From assembly GCA_900553985.1 (NCBI GenBank), contig USFW01000007.1, forward strand, positions 1-64,000: 64,000 bases of DNA, written 5' to 3'. This document shows, one piece after another, positions 9,805 to 18,705 of the stretch. The notes beneath the pieces are model-generated. The model was not told the DNA's origin, searched no databases, and worked only from the letters and a program-made list of their open reading frames with translations. The stretch is from an uncultured Clostridium sp. (GTDB lineage Bacteria; Bacillota; Clostridia; TANB77; CAG-508). Within the stretch, counting starts at the first letter, position 1, and each line of letters opens with the position of its first letter. Position numbers and translations under genes: made by a program.

Positions 9805-9838
9805 AAGGACTGATAATTAGTTGAAAATATCAGTTCTT
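9805..9838 (+). terminator. Hairpin terminator after RhuM-Fic
   Basis: AAGGACTGATA (9805-9815) pairs with TATCAGTTCTT (9828-9838, one G-T pair), followed by TATTGTATAA. It lies 30 bases after the stop codon and separates the RhuM-Fic gene from the GT2-GT4 gene. Confidence 0.55.
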
Positions 9839-9926
9839 TATTGTATAATCATAACAGAAATTAATAATTTATGTATTAAAATATAAGACAAGAAAAATAT
9901 AAATAAAAAAAATGATTGGAGTAATT

Positions 9927-12188
9927 ATGAAAGAAGAATTTGATTTTTCAAAAGAACCAGGGATTAAGATATTAAATAATAGAAAATACGAAGAAGAAAA
10001 AGAACCTATTATTTCTGTTATAATTCCATTTTATAACGATAAAAAATACATTGAACAAAGCATTAATTGTATTTTAAATCAAACATTTCCATATTATGAA
10101 ATTTTAATTATAGATGATGGGTCAAAAGATGAAGAATCTTTAAAAAAATTAGAAGAAGTTTCTAAAATAGATAAAAGAATAAGGGTATTTCATAAAAGCA
10201 ATGAAGGCTTGGCAGCAACTAGAGATTATGGTGCTACAAAATCAAGTAAAACTTGTAAATACCTAATGTTTATAGATTCAGACGATTTATTAGAACCCAC
10301 TTTTATGGAATGTGCGTATTGGACATTAGAAACAAATAAAGAGGCTGCTTGGGCTTATTCAGATTCAGTAGGATTTGAATCGTATACATATACTTGGAAC
10401 AAATGGTTTGATTCAGAAAAAATGAAAAAAGTCAATGAATTATTAGCAATAGCTATGGTAAGAAAAAGTGATTTTAATAGAGTAAATGGTTATGGATTGA
10501 GAGAAAAAGCAGTAAACGAAGATTGGAATTTTTGGTTAAAATTATTAGGACATGATAGATATCCTATTCATATGAGTTTTTATGGAATGTGGTATAGAAG
10601 AAAAGAAACAGGAGAATTAAAAAATGCTTCAAAAAATCAAAAAAGAACATTAGAAATAATTGAAGGAACTGCATCTAAAATAACAAAAAGAGTAAATGCT
10701 ATTCAATATCCAAAATATGATTATAATTATGACTTATTATCAGATAAAATAGATATTATAACTCCAAAATGTGTAGATAATAATAAAATAAATATATTAA
10801 TGATACTACCTTGGATGATAACAGGAGGCGCTGATAGATTTGTATTAGACCTAGTTTCGAATTTAGATAAAAATAAATTTGAAATAACAATACTTACAAC
10901 TGAGCCAAATAAAAATGTATTAAGACAACAATTTGAAGAAAATGCAACTGTTTATGATTTAACATCATTTTTAAGTCAAAAATACTGGCTTAGCTTTATA
11001 AATTATATTATAGAAAAAAATAATATAAATTTAATATTTAACACAAACAGTAAATTTGGATATAGCATATTACCATACTTAAAAAGTAAAAATCCTAACA
11101 TTCCAATAATTGATTATATTCATATGGAAGAATGGTATAACAGAAATGGTGGATATTCAAGATACTCAACAATGATGAAATCAGTAATTGATAAAACATT
11201 AACATGTAATGAAAACAGTAAAAGAATATTAAAAGAACATTTTGGCAGAAATAGTGAAGAAATAGAAACAGTATATATCGGTGTAGATGAAGAAAAGTTC
11301 AATCCTAGTAAATTTAATAAAAATGAATTATTAGAAAAATACGGATTGCAAAATGAAAAAAGATACATTTTAAGTTATATTTGTAGAATTTCAGAACAAA
11401 AACGTCCTATTTTATTATTAGAAATAGTTAAAAAACTAAAAGAAAAAAGAAATGACTTTTTAGTTTTAGTTGTAGGAAATGGAAATTTACTTGAAAAAAT
11501 GAAAAAGAAAGCAAGTGAAATGGAAATTCTAGAAAATATAAAATTTTTAGGAAATATAGAAAAAACAGAAGAAATTTATGCACTTAGTGATGCCACAATC
11601 AACTGTTCTATTAAAGAAGGACTAGCTTTAACATCATATGAATCATTATCAATGGGAGTACCTGTTATATCAGCAAATGTAGGTGGACAAAAAGAGCTTA
11701 TAACAGAAGATGTCGGAATAGTTGTTACATGTATGCAAGATGAAAAAACAATTTATTCAGAGGATTATGATTCAAACGAAATAAATGATTATGTTGTAGG
11801 AATAGAAAATGTTTTAAATAATTTAGAGAAATATAAAGAAAATTGTAGAAATAGAATTTTAGATAAATTTACATCAAAAAATATGATAAATAAAATGACA
11901 AAAATATTTGAAAATACATATAAAAATCCAAATGATGAAAAAATTAAAAATGGAAAAGCTTTAAGCGAAAATATTAATTTAACAAAAGAATTAATTACAA
12001 TGAATATGATGAACGATAGGATTGAGTATTCTTGGGAATGCACAGAATATGAAAAAAAGGTTTATGGAAGAGCATATTCTTTAAAAGGGCTTAATTATAA
12101 AAAAGAATTGTTAAAAGAAAAATTATGGAATATTCCTATGTGGAGAGGGTTTGTGGGATTAGTTCATAAATTAATGAGAATTAGATAA
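9927..12188 (+). CDS. Bifunctional glycosyltransferase, GT2 fused to GT4
   Basis: A two-domain enzyme of about 753 residues that may add two successive sugars. The N-terminal GT2 domain has ISVIIPFYNDKKYIEQ, LIIDDGSKDE and the metal site FIDSDDLLEP. The second, GT4, half begins near residue 286 (ILMILPWMITGGADRF) and carries SYICRISEQKRP, VVGNGNLLEKM and EGLALTSYE. I choose the ATG at 9927 because GGAG (9917-9920) lies six bases before it; the in-frame ATG at 9912 has no ribosome site. The C-terminal 80 residues are basic and match nothing I recognise. It completes the surface-polysaccharide set. Confidence 0.88.
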   Translation: MKEEFDFSKEPGIKILNNRKYEEEKEPIISVIIPFYNDKKYIEQSINCILNQTFPYYEILIIDDGSKDEESLKKLEEVSKIDKRIRVFHKSNEGLAATRDYGATKSSKTCKYLMFIDSDDLLEPTFMECAYWTLETNKEAAWAYSDSVGFESYTYTWNKWFDSEKMKKVNELLAIAMVRKSDFNRVNGYGLREKAVNEDWNFWLKLLGHDRYPIHMSFYGMWYRRKETGELKNASKNQKRTLEIIEGTASKITKRVNAIQYPKYDYNYDLLSDKIDIITPKCVDNNKINILMILPWMITGGADRFVLDLVSNLDKNKFEITILTTEPNKNVLRQQFEENATVYDLTSFLSQKYWLSFINYIIEKNNINLIFNTNSKFGYSILPYLKSKNPNIPIIDYIHMEEWYNRNGGYSRYSTMMKSVIDKTLTCNENSKRILKEHFGRNSEEIETVYIGVDEEKFNPSKFNKNELLEKYGLQNEKRYILSYICRISEQKRPILLLEIVKKLKEKRNDFLVLVVGNGNLLEKMKKKASEMEILENIKFLGNIEKTEEIYALSDATINCSIKEGLALTSYESLSMGVPVISANVGGQKELITEDVGIVVTCMQDEKTIYSEDYDSNEINDYVVGIENVLNNLEKYKENCRNRILDKFTSKNMINKMTKIFENTYKNPNDEKIKNGKALSENINLTKELITMNMMNDRIEYSWECTEYEKKVYGRAYSLKGLNYKKELLKEKLWNIPMWRGFVGLVHKLMRIR

Positions 12189-12229
12189 AGAAAAGATTAA
12201 GACAATTTACAAGTGTGGGAGGTATTAAA

Positions 12230-12556
12230 GTGGCAACTACAAAGGAATATAAGGATTTCATATTAGAACAATTAGAGTTATTAGATAATATAACTTGTAA
12301 AGCAATGATGGGTGAATATTTATTGTACTACAACAATATTTTATTTGGTGGAATATATGATAATAGGTTACTTGTTAAGATCGTTAATAGTAATAAAAAA
12401 TACAATATGCGAGAACGAAGACCTTATGAAAATGCTAAAAGTATGTATTTAGTAGATGATATAGATAATAAAGGAATATTAAAAGAAATTGTAATTGAAA
12501 CTTACAATGGGTTAACAAGCATCACAAAAATTCACAAATACAATGCCAGAAATTGA
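12230..12556 (+). CDS. TfoX N-terminal-domain protein, copy 1
   Basis: A small protein of the TfoX/Sxy N-domain family (CKAMMGEYLLYYNNILFGGIYDN, split here only by my reading, is the family core; key residues are the MMGEY and FGGIYD motifs). In Proteobacteria TfoX controls competence; in Clostridia the stand-alone domain has no established role. The GTG at 12230 is chosen because GGGAGGT lies six bases upstream; a GTG at 12215 precedes that site. It is a close paralogue of the gene at 61627 on the other strand, but the two differ completely after IVIET, where this copy ends in a basic 18-residue tail, possibly through an old frameshift. Confidence 0.75.
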   Translation: MATTKEYKDFILEQLELLDNITCKAMMGEYLLYYNNILFGGIYDNRLLVKIVNSNKKYNMRERRPYENAKSMYLVDDIDNKGILKEIVIETYNGLTSITKIHKYNARN

Positions 12557-12681
12557 ATTACTAAATTATATTATTCCAATAAATAAAGCAGAGTAGGGGG
12601 GAATAGTTTAATTTTTAGATATATGCAATTTTAATAACCTTAAAAATTTTTAAAATTATAAAATAGAATAGGTAGTAAAGT

Positions 12682-12697
12682 ATTTTGTGCAATGTTA
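12682..12697 (+). repeat. Dispersed repeat copy 1 (ATTTTGTGCAATGTTA)
   Basis: First of four near-identical copies of ATTTTGTGCAATGTTA found only between 12.6 and 15 kb. Copies 1, 2 and 4 share all 16 bases; copy 3 has one change. The spacing is irregular, so these are not tandem iterons. Confidence 0.6.
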
Positions 12698-13323
12698 TAA
12701 AAAATATAAATTGAATTTTTACAAATAACAAAAATTACAAATAAAATAATTTATAAAAATTTTTTTAATAATAATTTTAATTTTTTGAATTTTAAATTTA
12801 TATAAATTTCATAAATCGAACATTTGTTATTTATAAAATTTTTAATGTTTGGTTTTGGAATTTTTATAATTAGTTTATTTAATAATTATATTATTAAACC
12901 TATGAAAATCAATTTTAAGCTAATTAGATTATTAACTAATTAAATTATTAATCTAAATATAAATTTTAGGTTTATTTAAGATATTTATAATTTTGTAACT
13001 ACAATTTTATAAAAATTTTATAAATATCTGCAGGTACTAAAACATCTCGAAAAAGCCTAAAATAACGGATTACGAGAATCGCTTTTAAGCCATTTTAGTA
13101 TTTAAACCATATAGTTTGTTGTCTAATATTTTAGTAAAATACTGGCAATTCTAGTGTTTAGAGATTTTTAGTAGTAAAATTGTACATTTAATAAATTATA
13201 AAGTAATAATGTTAGTCAAACGATAGCTAATAAATAGCTAGTAAAACCATTAAGGCTAGTAGTTACAAGAACTTGTAGGTAGGACTCTAAAAGGGGTTCT
13301 ATTATTTTGCTCCTATCTCTTAT

Positions 13324-13387
13324 TGCACAAAAGTTTCATTTTGTGCAATGTTATTAATCATAATAGTTTCATTTTGTGCAAAGTTAT
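13324..13387 (+). repeat. Repeat copies 2 and 3 with a 10-bp hairpin
   Basis: TTGCACAAAA (13324-13333) pairs perfectly with TTTTGTGCAA (13340-13349) across a 6-base loop. Copy 2 (GTTTCATTTTGTGCAATGTTA) is followed 30 bases later by copy 3 (GTTTCATTTTGTGCAAAGTTA). The shared GTTTC prefix shows a local tandem duplication. These could be binding sites for the Rep-like protein encoded at 14411-14890. Confidence 0.6.
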
Positions 13388-13437
13388 ACATATTTTGTTT
13401 AGTCATTATTATCTGCAATCCCCTATTTTTTCAGTAT

Positions 13438-13770
13438 TTATACTATTCTTTTAAAAATTAATACATTGCTATTTTTATTATCTATATTTTTATTTTTGCT
13501 TGTTTCCTCAACATTGTATTTTTTCCATTTTGTAGTTTCTCTTTCTTGTATACAAAAATATTTTGCACCTTGTAATCCAATTTGATATTTATTATCAAAA
13601 AAATCATTATCAACATAATATATTCTTTTTCTTTCTTCTTCAAGTGAAATCATATCATAAAGTTTTAGTTTTGCACTTTCAATATTCTTAAAAGTATCTA
13701 ATATAAAGGGTTTTCCCCTATTGTATATGCATAATATCGAATATTCTTTTTTAAATTCGTTATTTTCCAT
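13438..13770 (-). CDS. Hypothetical protein (110 aa), mobile-element associated
   Basis: Not recognised. It is a charged, soluble protein with a conserved-looking core (GKPFILDTFKNIESAKLKLYD, then MISLEEER) and a Lys/Asn-rich tail. A good AAGGAG ribosome site precedes the ATG. A degraded relative lies at 15000-15234 on the same strand, with the same GKP, YD-ISLEEER and ERE--W-Y segments. The two copies flank the Rep-like gene, so the family probably belongs to the same mobile module. Confidence 0.6.
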   Translation of the reverse strand: MENNEFKKEYSILCIYNRGKPFILDTFKNIESAKLKLYDMISLEEERKRIYYVDNDFFDNKYQIGLQGAKYFCIQERETTKWKKYNVEETSKNKNIDNKNSNVLIFKRIV

Positions 13771-13957
13771 TTTTAGTCTTTTCTCCTTAATATTTATATA
13801 ATTATACTATTTTTCTTATAAAAATGTCAATTTTTGATTTTGACGCCTTTAAAGAGTATTTTTTTCTTTTGTATTTTTTGTTGTTTGCTATTTACTTTTT
13901 TATATTTTTTTGCTATATTCATTTTAAGCTTTTAAATAAATTATATTTATTTTGAGT

Positions 13958-14056
13958 GGAGGGTTCTTAGTAACACCCTCCGATTGTCCCAATTTAGGGA
14001 CTAAAACCATAATTTCATATTTTTTATGTAGTGTATTTTTCGCCTTTACACTACAT
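13958..14056. repeat. Three consecutive hairpins between the small gene and the Rep-like gene
   Basis: GGAGGGT (13958-13964) pairs with ACCCTCC (13975-13981). GTCCC (13986-13990) pairs with GGGAC (13997-14001). ATGTAGTGTA (14026-14035) pairs with TACACTACAT (14047-14056), which is followed by TTTTTATTT and looks like a bidirectional terminator. The first two have high GC content for this genome and no coding function. Confidence 0.6.
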
Positions 14057-14180
14057 TTTTATTTATATTTTAGATTTCTTTAACTTGATTGTAATTAAAT
14101 AACTAACAAAAAAATTCTAAAATACATCATTCTTTACTAACCATTTACCCTATTACATTGCTCTGATATGCGGGGGTGTA

Positions 14181-14378
14181 CGATTAGATACATTTAATAA
14201 TTGTTATGAGGAACGAATTACAATTATTTAATGTTTTCTATCGTAGGAAGGGGGATAGTCCCCCTTGAACAACCTATATAAACTTTGTTTAATTTCTTCA
14301 GCAATTATGTCTATTGAGATGTTTTGGAAAGTTGCCGCAACCTAAAAGCTTTAGGTGCGGACTTTCCAGAAGCTCAAT
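14181..14378. other. Structured origin-like or transfer-origin-like region
   Basis: Three inverted repeats lie side by side. (1) CATTTAATAATTGT (14191-14204) with ACAATTATTTAATG (14220-14233), one mismatch, extended outward by CGAT/ATCG. (2) AAGGGGG (14248-14254) with CCCCCTT (14260-14266). (3) A 66-bp imperfect palindrome, 14313-14378: ATTGAG, TGGAAAGT, CCGCA and CCTAAA on the left are matched in order by TTTAGG, TGCGG, ACTTTCCA and CTCAAT on the right. Such clusters are typical of replication or conjugation origins of small elements; which one is not established. Confidence 0.5.
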
Positions 14379-14410
14379 ACATTTGCTAGTATTTTAATGT
14401 CATACGGTAT

Positions 14411-14890
14411 CTATATATTTTTATATAATTTTTCTAATTCTTCGCTTTTATATTCTCTTTGTTCAAAATTTAACTCTTTCTTTTTTATATTTTTCTTTAT
14501 TTTAGTATTTTGTTCTTTAGTATTTAGTTGTCGCTGATTTTCTGTCGACAGATTTTCAAGAGGTTGTTTTCGTGCTCTTGTTTTTTCATTTTGTGGTTCT
14601 TCAAATATTATGTATTCATAGTCTATTCGTCCATTTATTGACTTATTAGGCATTATTTTTTCTATTTTTAAATAACCGTTTTCTTTCAGCTCATTTAATG
14701 CTGTTTTTACTGAACTTCTTGCATCTTTTCCAGCTTTGCATAGTCCTTCTATTGAATAATCCCAGTCATCTGGTAAACTCAACATATATGATAATAATCC
14801 TTTTGCCTTAAATGAAAGGCTTTTATTCCTAAGATGATGGTTACTCATAACTGTATAATTTTTATTTTTATTTATTCTAAATATTGCCAT
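14411..14890 (-). CDS. Rep-like winged-helix protein of plasmid/ICE type, probably shortened
   Basis: The first 90 residues (IFRINKNKNYTVMSNHHLRN, then LSFKAKGLLSYMLSLPDDWDY) match the helix-turn-helix module found at the N-terminus of replication initiator or replisome-organiser proteins on Clostridial plasmids and integrative elements. They are followed by a winged-helix wing (KTALNELKENGYLKIE) and a charged tail. Full-length relatives are usually clearly longer, so this 159-residue form may have lost its C-terminal part. AAGGAGG precedes the ATG, and repeat copy 4 lies about 40 bases upstream. It probably binds DNA at the nearby structured region. Confidence 0.7.
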   Translation of the reverse strand: MAIFRINKNKNYTVMSNHHLRNKSLSFKAKGLLSYMLSLPDDWDYSIEGLCKAGKDARSSVKTALNELKENGYLKIEKIMPNKSINGRIDYEYIIFEEPQNEKTRARKQPLENLSTENQRQLNTKEQNTKIKKNIKKKELNFEQREYKSEELEKLYKNI

Positions 14891-14908
14891 CTTTTCCTCC
14901 TTCCGTAT

Positions 14909-14969
14909 ATAAAAAATAACATCGCACTTTGATTTTGTGCAATGTTACATATTTATAAATGTAAGAATG
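14909..14969 (-). promoter_or_regulatory. Repeat copy 4 as imperfect operator before the Rep-like gene
   Basis: TAACATCGCAC (14917-14927) and GTGCAATGTTA (14937-14947) form an imperfect inverted repeat containing repeat copy 4. It sits just upstream of the Rep-like start at 14890. TTACAT/ATGTAA (about 14945-14964) adds a second small dyad. The position suits autoregulation; this is inference. Confidence 0.45.
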
Positions 14970-14999
14970 TTGTATCAACACTCCCCTATATTAATATTA

Positions 15000-15234
15000 T
15001 TATTTTATAAATAAATTAAATCTTGAATGAATTAATAAATTAATTTTTTCTTGCTTTTCATTTGTTTCAGAATAATCTTTCCATTCGCTAACTTCTCTTT
15101 CAAGGTTGCCCTCGTTCTTCTTCAAGTGAAATCACATCATAAAGTTCAAATTTAGCTATTTCAATATCATTATAAAAATGTATCATATATGGTTTACCCG
15201 AGTATTGACGAATGTATATACCGTATTCTTTCAA
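15000..15234 (-). pseudogene. Degraded second copy of the 110-residue hypothetical gene
   Basis: From a TTG at 15234 behind a GGGGGG ribosome site the frame reads KEYGIYIRQYSGKPYMIHFY, then DVISLEEERGQP and a stop. One frame over, it continues as LEREVSEWKDYSETNEKQEK and ends at 15000. Compared with the intact copy at 13438-13770, about 28 central residues are deleted and the frame is lost at the junction. A duplicated and then decayed gene is the simplest reading. Confidence 0.7.
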
Positions 15235-15359
15235 ATGAACTCCCCCCCTTTTCTAATTTTAATTAGACTATATTTATGTAAACAAGTCAAATAAAAAGAT
15301 TCGACAACATTCGACACAAATAAAATTATAAGTATGATATTCTAAAAAGGGGGTTGAAA

Positions 15360-15905
15360 ATGTATTTAATTTTAATAATAATTATTTTTTTACTAATATT
15401 CTTAAAACTATTAAATAAAAAAGAAAATAATCAGGAAAATAATAAAACTACTAATAATACTATCAATAATGATATTGATTATAAGAATTTTTATAAGCCT
15501 AAAAGATATGTTACTACAATGAATGAAATGAATTTTTATAGAGTATTACTTGAAATTGCAAAAGAACTTGACTATATATTATTTGCCCAAGTATCATTAT
15601 ATAACATAATAAAAATGAAAGATAATCTTGATTATTCTACACATACAAAATATTTTAATAAAATTGCATCAAAAAGTATTGATTTTGTGTTAGTAGATAA
15701 AAAATGTAGAATAAAACTATGTATCGAATTAGATGATAATACACATAAAAAGAAAAATAGAAATGAAAGAGATATATTTATTAATAAATTATTTAAAGAC
15801 TTAGAAATTGATTTATTGCGATATCCAGTTTATAATACTTATTATAAAGAAACATTGAAAAAAAGAATATTAGAAAATATAAAAGAACATTATTATGAAG
15901 ATTAA
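15360..15905 (+). CDS. Membrane-anchored DUF2726 protein
   Basis: One N-terminal membrane helix (about 2-17) is followed by an Asn-rich linker and a DUF2726 domain: FYRVLLEIAKELDYILFAQV, SIDFVLVDKKCRIKLCIELDD and LRYPV. DUF2726 has a restriction-endonuclease-like (PD-(D/E)xK) fold; the D in IDFVLV and the E in CIELDD are the expected acidic positions. The role in Clostridia is unknown. I choose the ATG at 15360, seven bases after AAGGGGG; a TTG at 15354 is also in frame. It converges with the phosphodiesterase gene at a shared terminator. Confidence 0.75.
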   Translation: MYLILIIIIFLLIFLKLLNKKENNQENNKTTNNTINNDIDYKNFYKPKRYVTTMNEMNFYRVLLEIAKELDYILFAQVSLYNIIKMKDNLDYSTHTKYFNKIASKSIDFVLVDKKCRIKLCIELDDNTHKKKNRNERDIFINKLFKDLEIDLLRYPVYNTYYKETLKKRILENIKEHYYED

Positions 15906-15908
15906 AAT

Positions 15909-15937
15909 AAAAAAGCATAAAGAAATTATGCTTTTTT
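15909..15937. terminator. Bidirectional intrinsic terminator
   Basis: AAAAAAGCATAA (15909-15920), loop AGAAA, TTATGCTTTTTT (15926-15937). U-rich on both strands, it serves the DUF2726 gene (+) and the yfcE gene (-). Confidence 0.85.
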
Positions 15938-16475
15938 ATAGACTATATATTTTCTTTTCGATAACTCTCCCATTAATATCTTTTAATATTAATTCATTAT
16001 CATCAATTATCAAATAGCTATGAGCAGTATTATTTTTTGGTAAAGATATTGATCCTGGATTTACAAAAACTAATCCATCTTTTTCTTTTATATATCCTGT
16101 ATGAAAATGCCCATATACAATAATATCTCCAATTGGAGGAATTTTATCTATGTTATAAATATGTCCATGACTAAAAAAGAAATCTAGGCCATTTATATTA
16201 ATTTGAATATACTCTTCAAACTTAAATTCAGAAATCATTTCATCAACTTCTGCATCGCAATTTCCTCTTGTACAAATTATATTGTCTTTGTATTTATTTA
16301 ATATCTTTGATACTTCCATTGGATTATATTCATCTGTCAAAGAATTTCTTGGTCCATGATAATATAGATCTCCCAATAAAATAATTTTGCTAGGATTTTC
16401 TTTTATAATTATTTGTTCTAATTTTTTTGCATAATAATATGATCCATGTATATCAGATACCACTAAATATTTCAT
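15936..16475 (-). CDS. yfcE: YfcE/MJ0936-family metallophosphoesterase
   Basis: Two-metal phosphodiesterase, 179 residues. All family motifs are present: SDIHG at the start, LLGDLYYHG, TRGNCD, SHGH, GHFH and VNPGSIS. The known E. coli YfcE hydrolyses artificial phosphodiesters; the natural substrate is unclear. The next gene upstream (16498) is only 22 bases away on the same strand, so the two are probably an operon. Confidence 0.9.
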   Translation of the reverse strand: MKYLVVSDIHGSYYYAKKLEQIIIKENPSKIILLGDLYYHGPRNSLTDEYNPMEVSKILNKYKDNIICTRGNCDAEVDEMISEFKFEEYIQININGLDFFFSHGHIYNIDKIPPIGDIIVYGHFHTGYIKEKDGLVFVNPGSISLPKNNTAHSYLIIDDNELILKDINGRVIEKKIYSL

Positions 16476-16497
16476 AAATTATTTACCTCTTATATAT

Positions 16498-17133
16498 TTA
16501 TTTTTTATATAAAAATTCATCTAAAATCAATATCACTTTACTTAATGCTTCTTCTATATATTCATTAATTAAATCAGTTGTAAGAAGATTAAATTTATTA
16601 CATTGTAAATCAAACAGTTTAAAATTTTTATTAATATTAGATGTTATTGTATTATTTGTAGAAAGCATCAAAAATTCTTTTTTTAAAGTCTCCATATTTA
16701 TATTTCTATCTTTCAATAAATATCTATCCATAATTGGATAATCATCATAAATATGTTTTGAAAATTCTTTTTCAGAATGAATAGAATTATCTAATGAATA
16801 AAGGATTATGTCATTTCCTTTTTTCGTTGCAAGTTTAGGTATGTATTTACTAAACCATAATTGATCTTCTATTAGATGTGTTAAATATCCTTGTTTTATT
16901 TGATTTACTGATAATTCTTTATAGTTTTCATTTATATATCTTTCAATATCAGGATAATCTCCTATATTTCCATTTATCTCAAATTTTTTTAAATAGTGTG
17001 TTTCTTTTTTGTTATATACCTCTGTGGAAGCAAGCATATCAGGTAAAATTGCACCATATAAAAATTCATTTTTTAATTTATATCTATCTTTTAATTTATC
17101 AGCCATATATATATGACTAATTACTGAACTCAT
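16498..17133 (-). CDS. Zinc-dependent phospholipase C-like family protein
   Basis: The pattern SHIYMADKL, LYGAILPDMLAS, THYLKKFE and GYLTHLIEDQLW places conserved His and Asp residues as in the zinc-dependent phospholipase C (PF00882-like) family. Small members of this family in Firmicutes have no signal peptide and no proven lipase activity, and none is seen here. AGGAG lies seven bases before the ATG. It is likely co-transcribed with yfcE. The substrate is unknown. Confidence 0.6.
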   Translation of the reverse strand: MSSVISHIYMADKLKDRYKLKNEFLYGAILPDMLASTEVYNKKETHYLKKFEINGNIGDYPDIERYINENYKELSVNQIKQGYLTHLIEDQLWFSKYIPKLATKKGNDIILYSLDNSIHSEKEFSKHIYDDYPIMDRYLLKDRNINMETLKKEFLMLSTNNTITSNINKNFKLFDLQCNKFNLLTTDLINEYIEEALSKVILILDEFLYKK

Positions 17134-17168
17134 ATTTATCTCCTTCCAATCTTTTGTTTTATTATAAA

Positions 17169-18551
17169 TTATTTAAATTTTTTTAAGTAACTATCCATTT
17201 TTTCAACAAATTCTTCATTATTTTTAGTCTTTGTCATTTCACTAATAACTTCTTCTGTTACTTCAGCAACAGACATACTATTCATAGCTTTTCTTAAAGC
17301 AAAAACTGTTTCTTTTTCTTGTTGTGTTAATAATAGGTCTTCTCTTCTCGTTCCTGATTTATTAATATCTATTGCAGGGAATATTCTTCTTTCTGATAAT
17401 TTTCTATCTAAATGAACTTCCATATTACCTGTTCCTTTAAATTCTTCGAATATGACATCATCCATTCTACTTCCTGTGTCAATTAAGGCAGTTGCTAATA
17501 TTGTTAAACTTCCTCCAAATTCAATATTTCTAGCTGCACCAAAGAATTTTTTAGGTTTATGTAATGCTGCTGGATCAATTCCTCCTGATAGAGTTCTTCC
17601 CGAAGATGGAATAACTAAGTTATATGCTCTTGTAAGTCTTGTTATACTATCTAATAATATAACAACATCTTTACCTTGTTCTATTAATCTTTTTGCTCTT
17701 GCTAATACCATCTCTGCTACTTTAACATGATGTTCTGGTAATTCATCAAATGTTGAATGTATTACTTGACCTTTTATTGATCTTTTCATATCTGTTACTT
17801 CTTCAGGTCTTTCATCTATTAATAAAACTATTAATTCAACTTCTGGATTGTTTTTAGATATACTGTTAGCAACTTTTTTTAGTAATGTTGTTTTTCCTAC
17901 TTTAGGTGGTGCAACAATCATTCCTCTTTGGCCTTTTCCTATTGGACACATTAAATCTATAATTCTTGTAGCATAATCACTTGATGTAGTTTCTAGTTTT
18001 AGTTTTTCATTTGGATATATTGGTGTTAATTCATCAAATCTTTTTCTCTTCATTGCTTTTTCTGGATGTTCACCATTTACTTCTCCAACAAATATTAATG
18101 ATGGAAATTTTTCTCCTTCTCTATAACGAGATATTCCTTTGATTATATCACCTGTATCTAAATTAAATCTTCTTACTTGAACCATTGAAACATAGACATC
18201 TTTTTCACTTGATAAAAAGTTTTCTCCTCTTAAAAATCCATAACCATCTGGTAATATATCAAGTATTCCTTCGACGATTTCATCACCTTCATTAGTCAAT
18301 TTATAATCTATTATTCTATTTCCATTTTCATCATATTGTTTTTCTATAGCTTCTTTCTCATTGTTTTCATTTTTTGAATTATTGCTTTCATCATAAGTTT
18401 CGCTTTCTTCTTGTAAATAAGCCTCTGGTAAGGATATTTGTTTTAATACTTCAATTAATTCTTCCTTTTTTAATTTTGATATATTTTTTATATTACATTC
18501 TTTGGCAATCTTTTTTAGATTTAATAAGTTCATTTCTTCTAAATTTGGCAT
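17169..18551 (-). CDS. rho: Transcription termination factor Rho
   Basis: RNA-dependent ATPase hexamer that ends transcription. The 460 residues show the Rho N-terminal helical domain (1-45), an acidic insert, the cold-shock-like RNA-binding domain ([16 protein letters not shown]) and the RecA-like motor. The motor has Walker [10 protein letters not shown] near 213, Walker [12 protein letters not shown], and the Q and R loops ([17 protein letters not shown]). All essential residues are present. It lies downstream of divIC, from which a terminator separates it. Confidence 0.97.
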   Translation of the reverse strand: MPNLEEMNLLNLKKIAKECNIKNISKLKKEELIEVLKQISLPEAYLQEESETYDESNNSKNENNEKEAIEKQYDENGNRIIDYKLTNEGDEIVEGILDILPDGYGFLRGENFLSSEKDVYVSMVQVRRFNLDTGDIIKGISRYREGEKFPSLIFVGEVNGEHPEKAMKRKRFDELTPIYPNEKLKLETTSSDYATRIIDLMCPIGKGQRGMIVAPPKVGKTTLLKKVANSISKNNPEVELIVLLIDERPEEVTDMKRSIKGQVIHSTFDELPEHHVKVAEMVLARAKRLIEQGKDVVILLDSITRLTRAYNLVIPSSGRTLSGGIDPAALHKPKKFFGAARNIEFGGSLTILATALIDTGSRMDDVIFEEFKGTGNMEVHLDRKLSERRIFPAIDINKSGTRREDLLLTQQEKETVFALRKAMNSMSVAEVTEEVISEMTKTKNNEEFVEKMDSYLKKFK

Positions 18552-18674
18552 AAATCCTCCTTATTTTTTGATTCAATTTTTGTTTCGGAAATCTTGTGAA
18601 TACTTTTTAAGATTTTAAATATGGTACATTATAACATATTTTGGAAAAAAAGAAAAGAAAATTTGCAAAAAAAT

Positions 18675-18705
18675 GGGAAAATATCAAACTAAAGATTATT
18701 TTCCC
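18675..18705 (-). terminator. Terminator overlapping the end of divIC
   Basis: On the minus strand GGGAAAATA pairs with TATTTTCCC and is followed by ATTTTTTT. The stem includes the last codons of divIC, so coding and terminator sequence overlap by about ten bases. Confidence 0.7.

Larger units (their letters stand above)
12557..13437. other. Gene-free, extremely AT-rich region with repeats
   Basis: About 880 bases with no convincing reading frame. It contains long A/T tracts, three of the four TTTTGTGCAA repeats (12682, 13337, 13370) and a weak hairpin followed by ATTATTTT near 13285-13310. It borders the Rep-like gene and resembles the non-coding control region of a small replicon, but no origin class can be named from sequence alone. 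Confidence 0.45.

Noticed and set aside
13324..13387. CRISPR array
   Set aside because: Only two repeat units lie close together, spacing is not that of an array and no cas gene is present.
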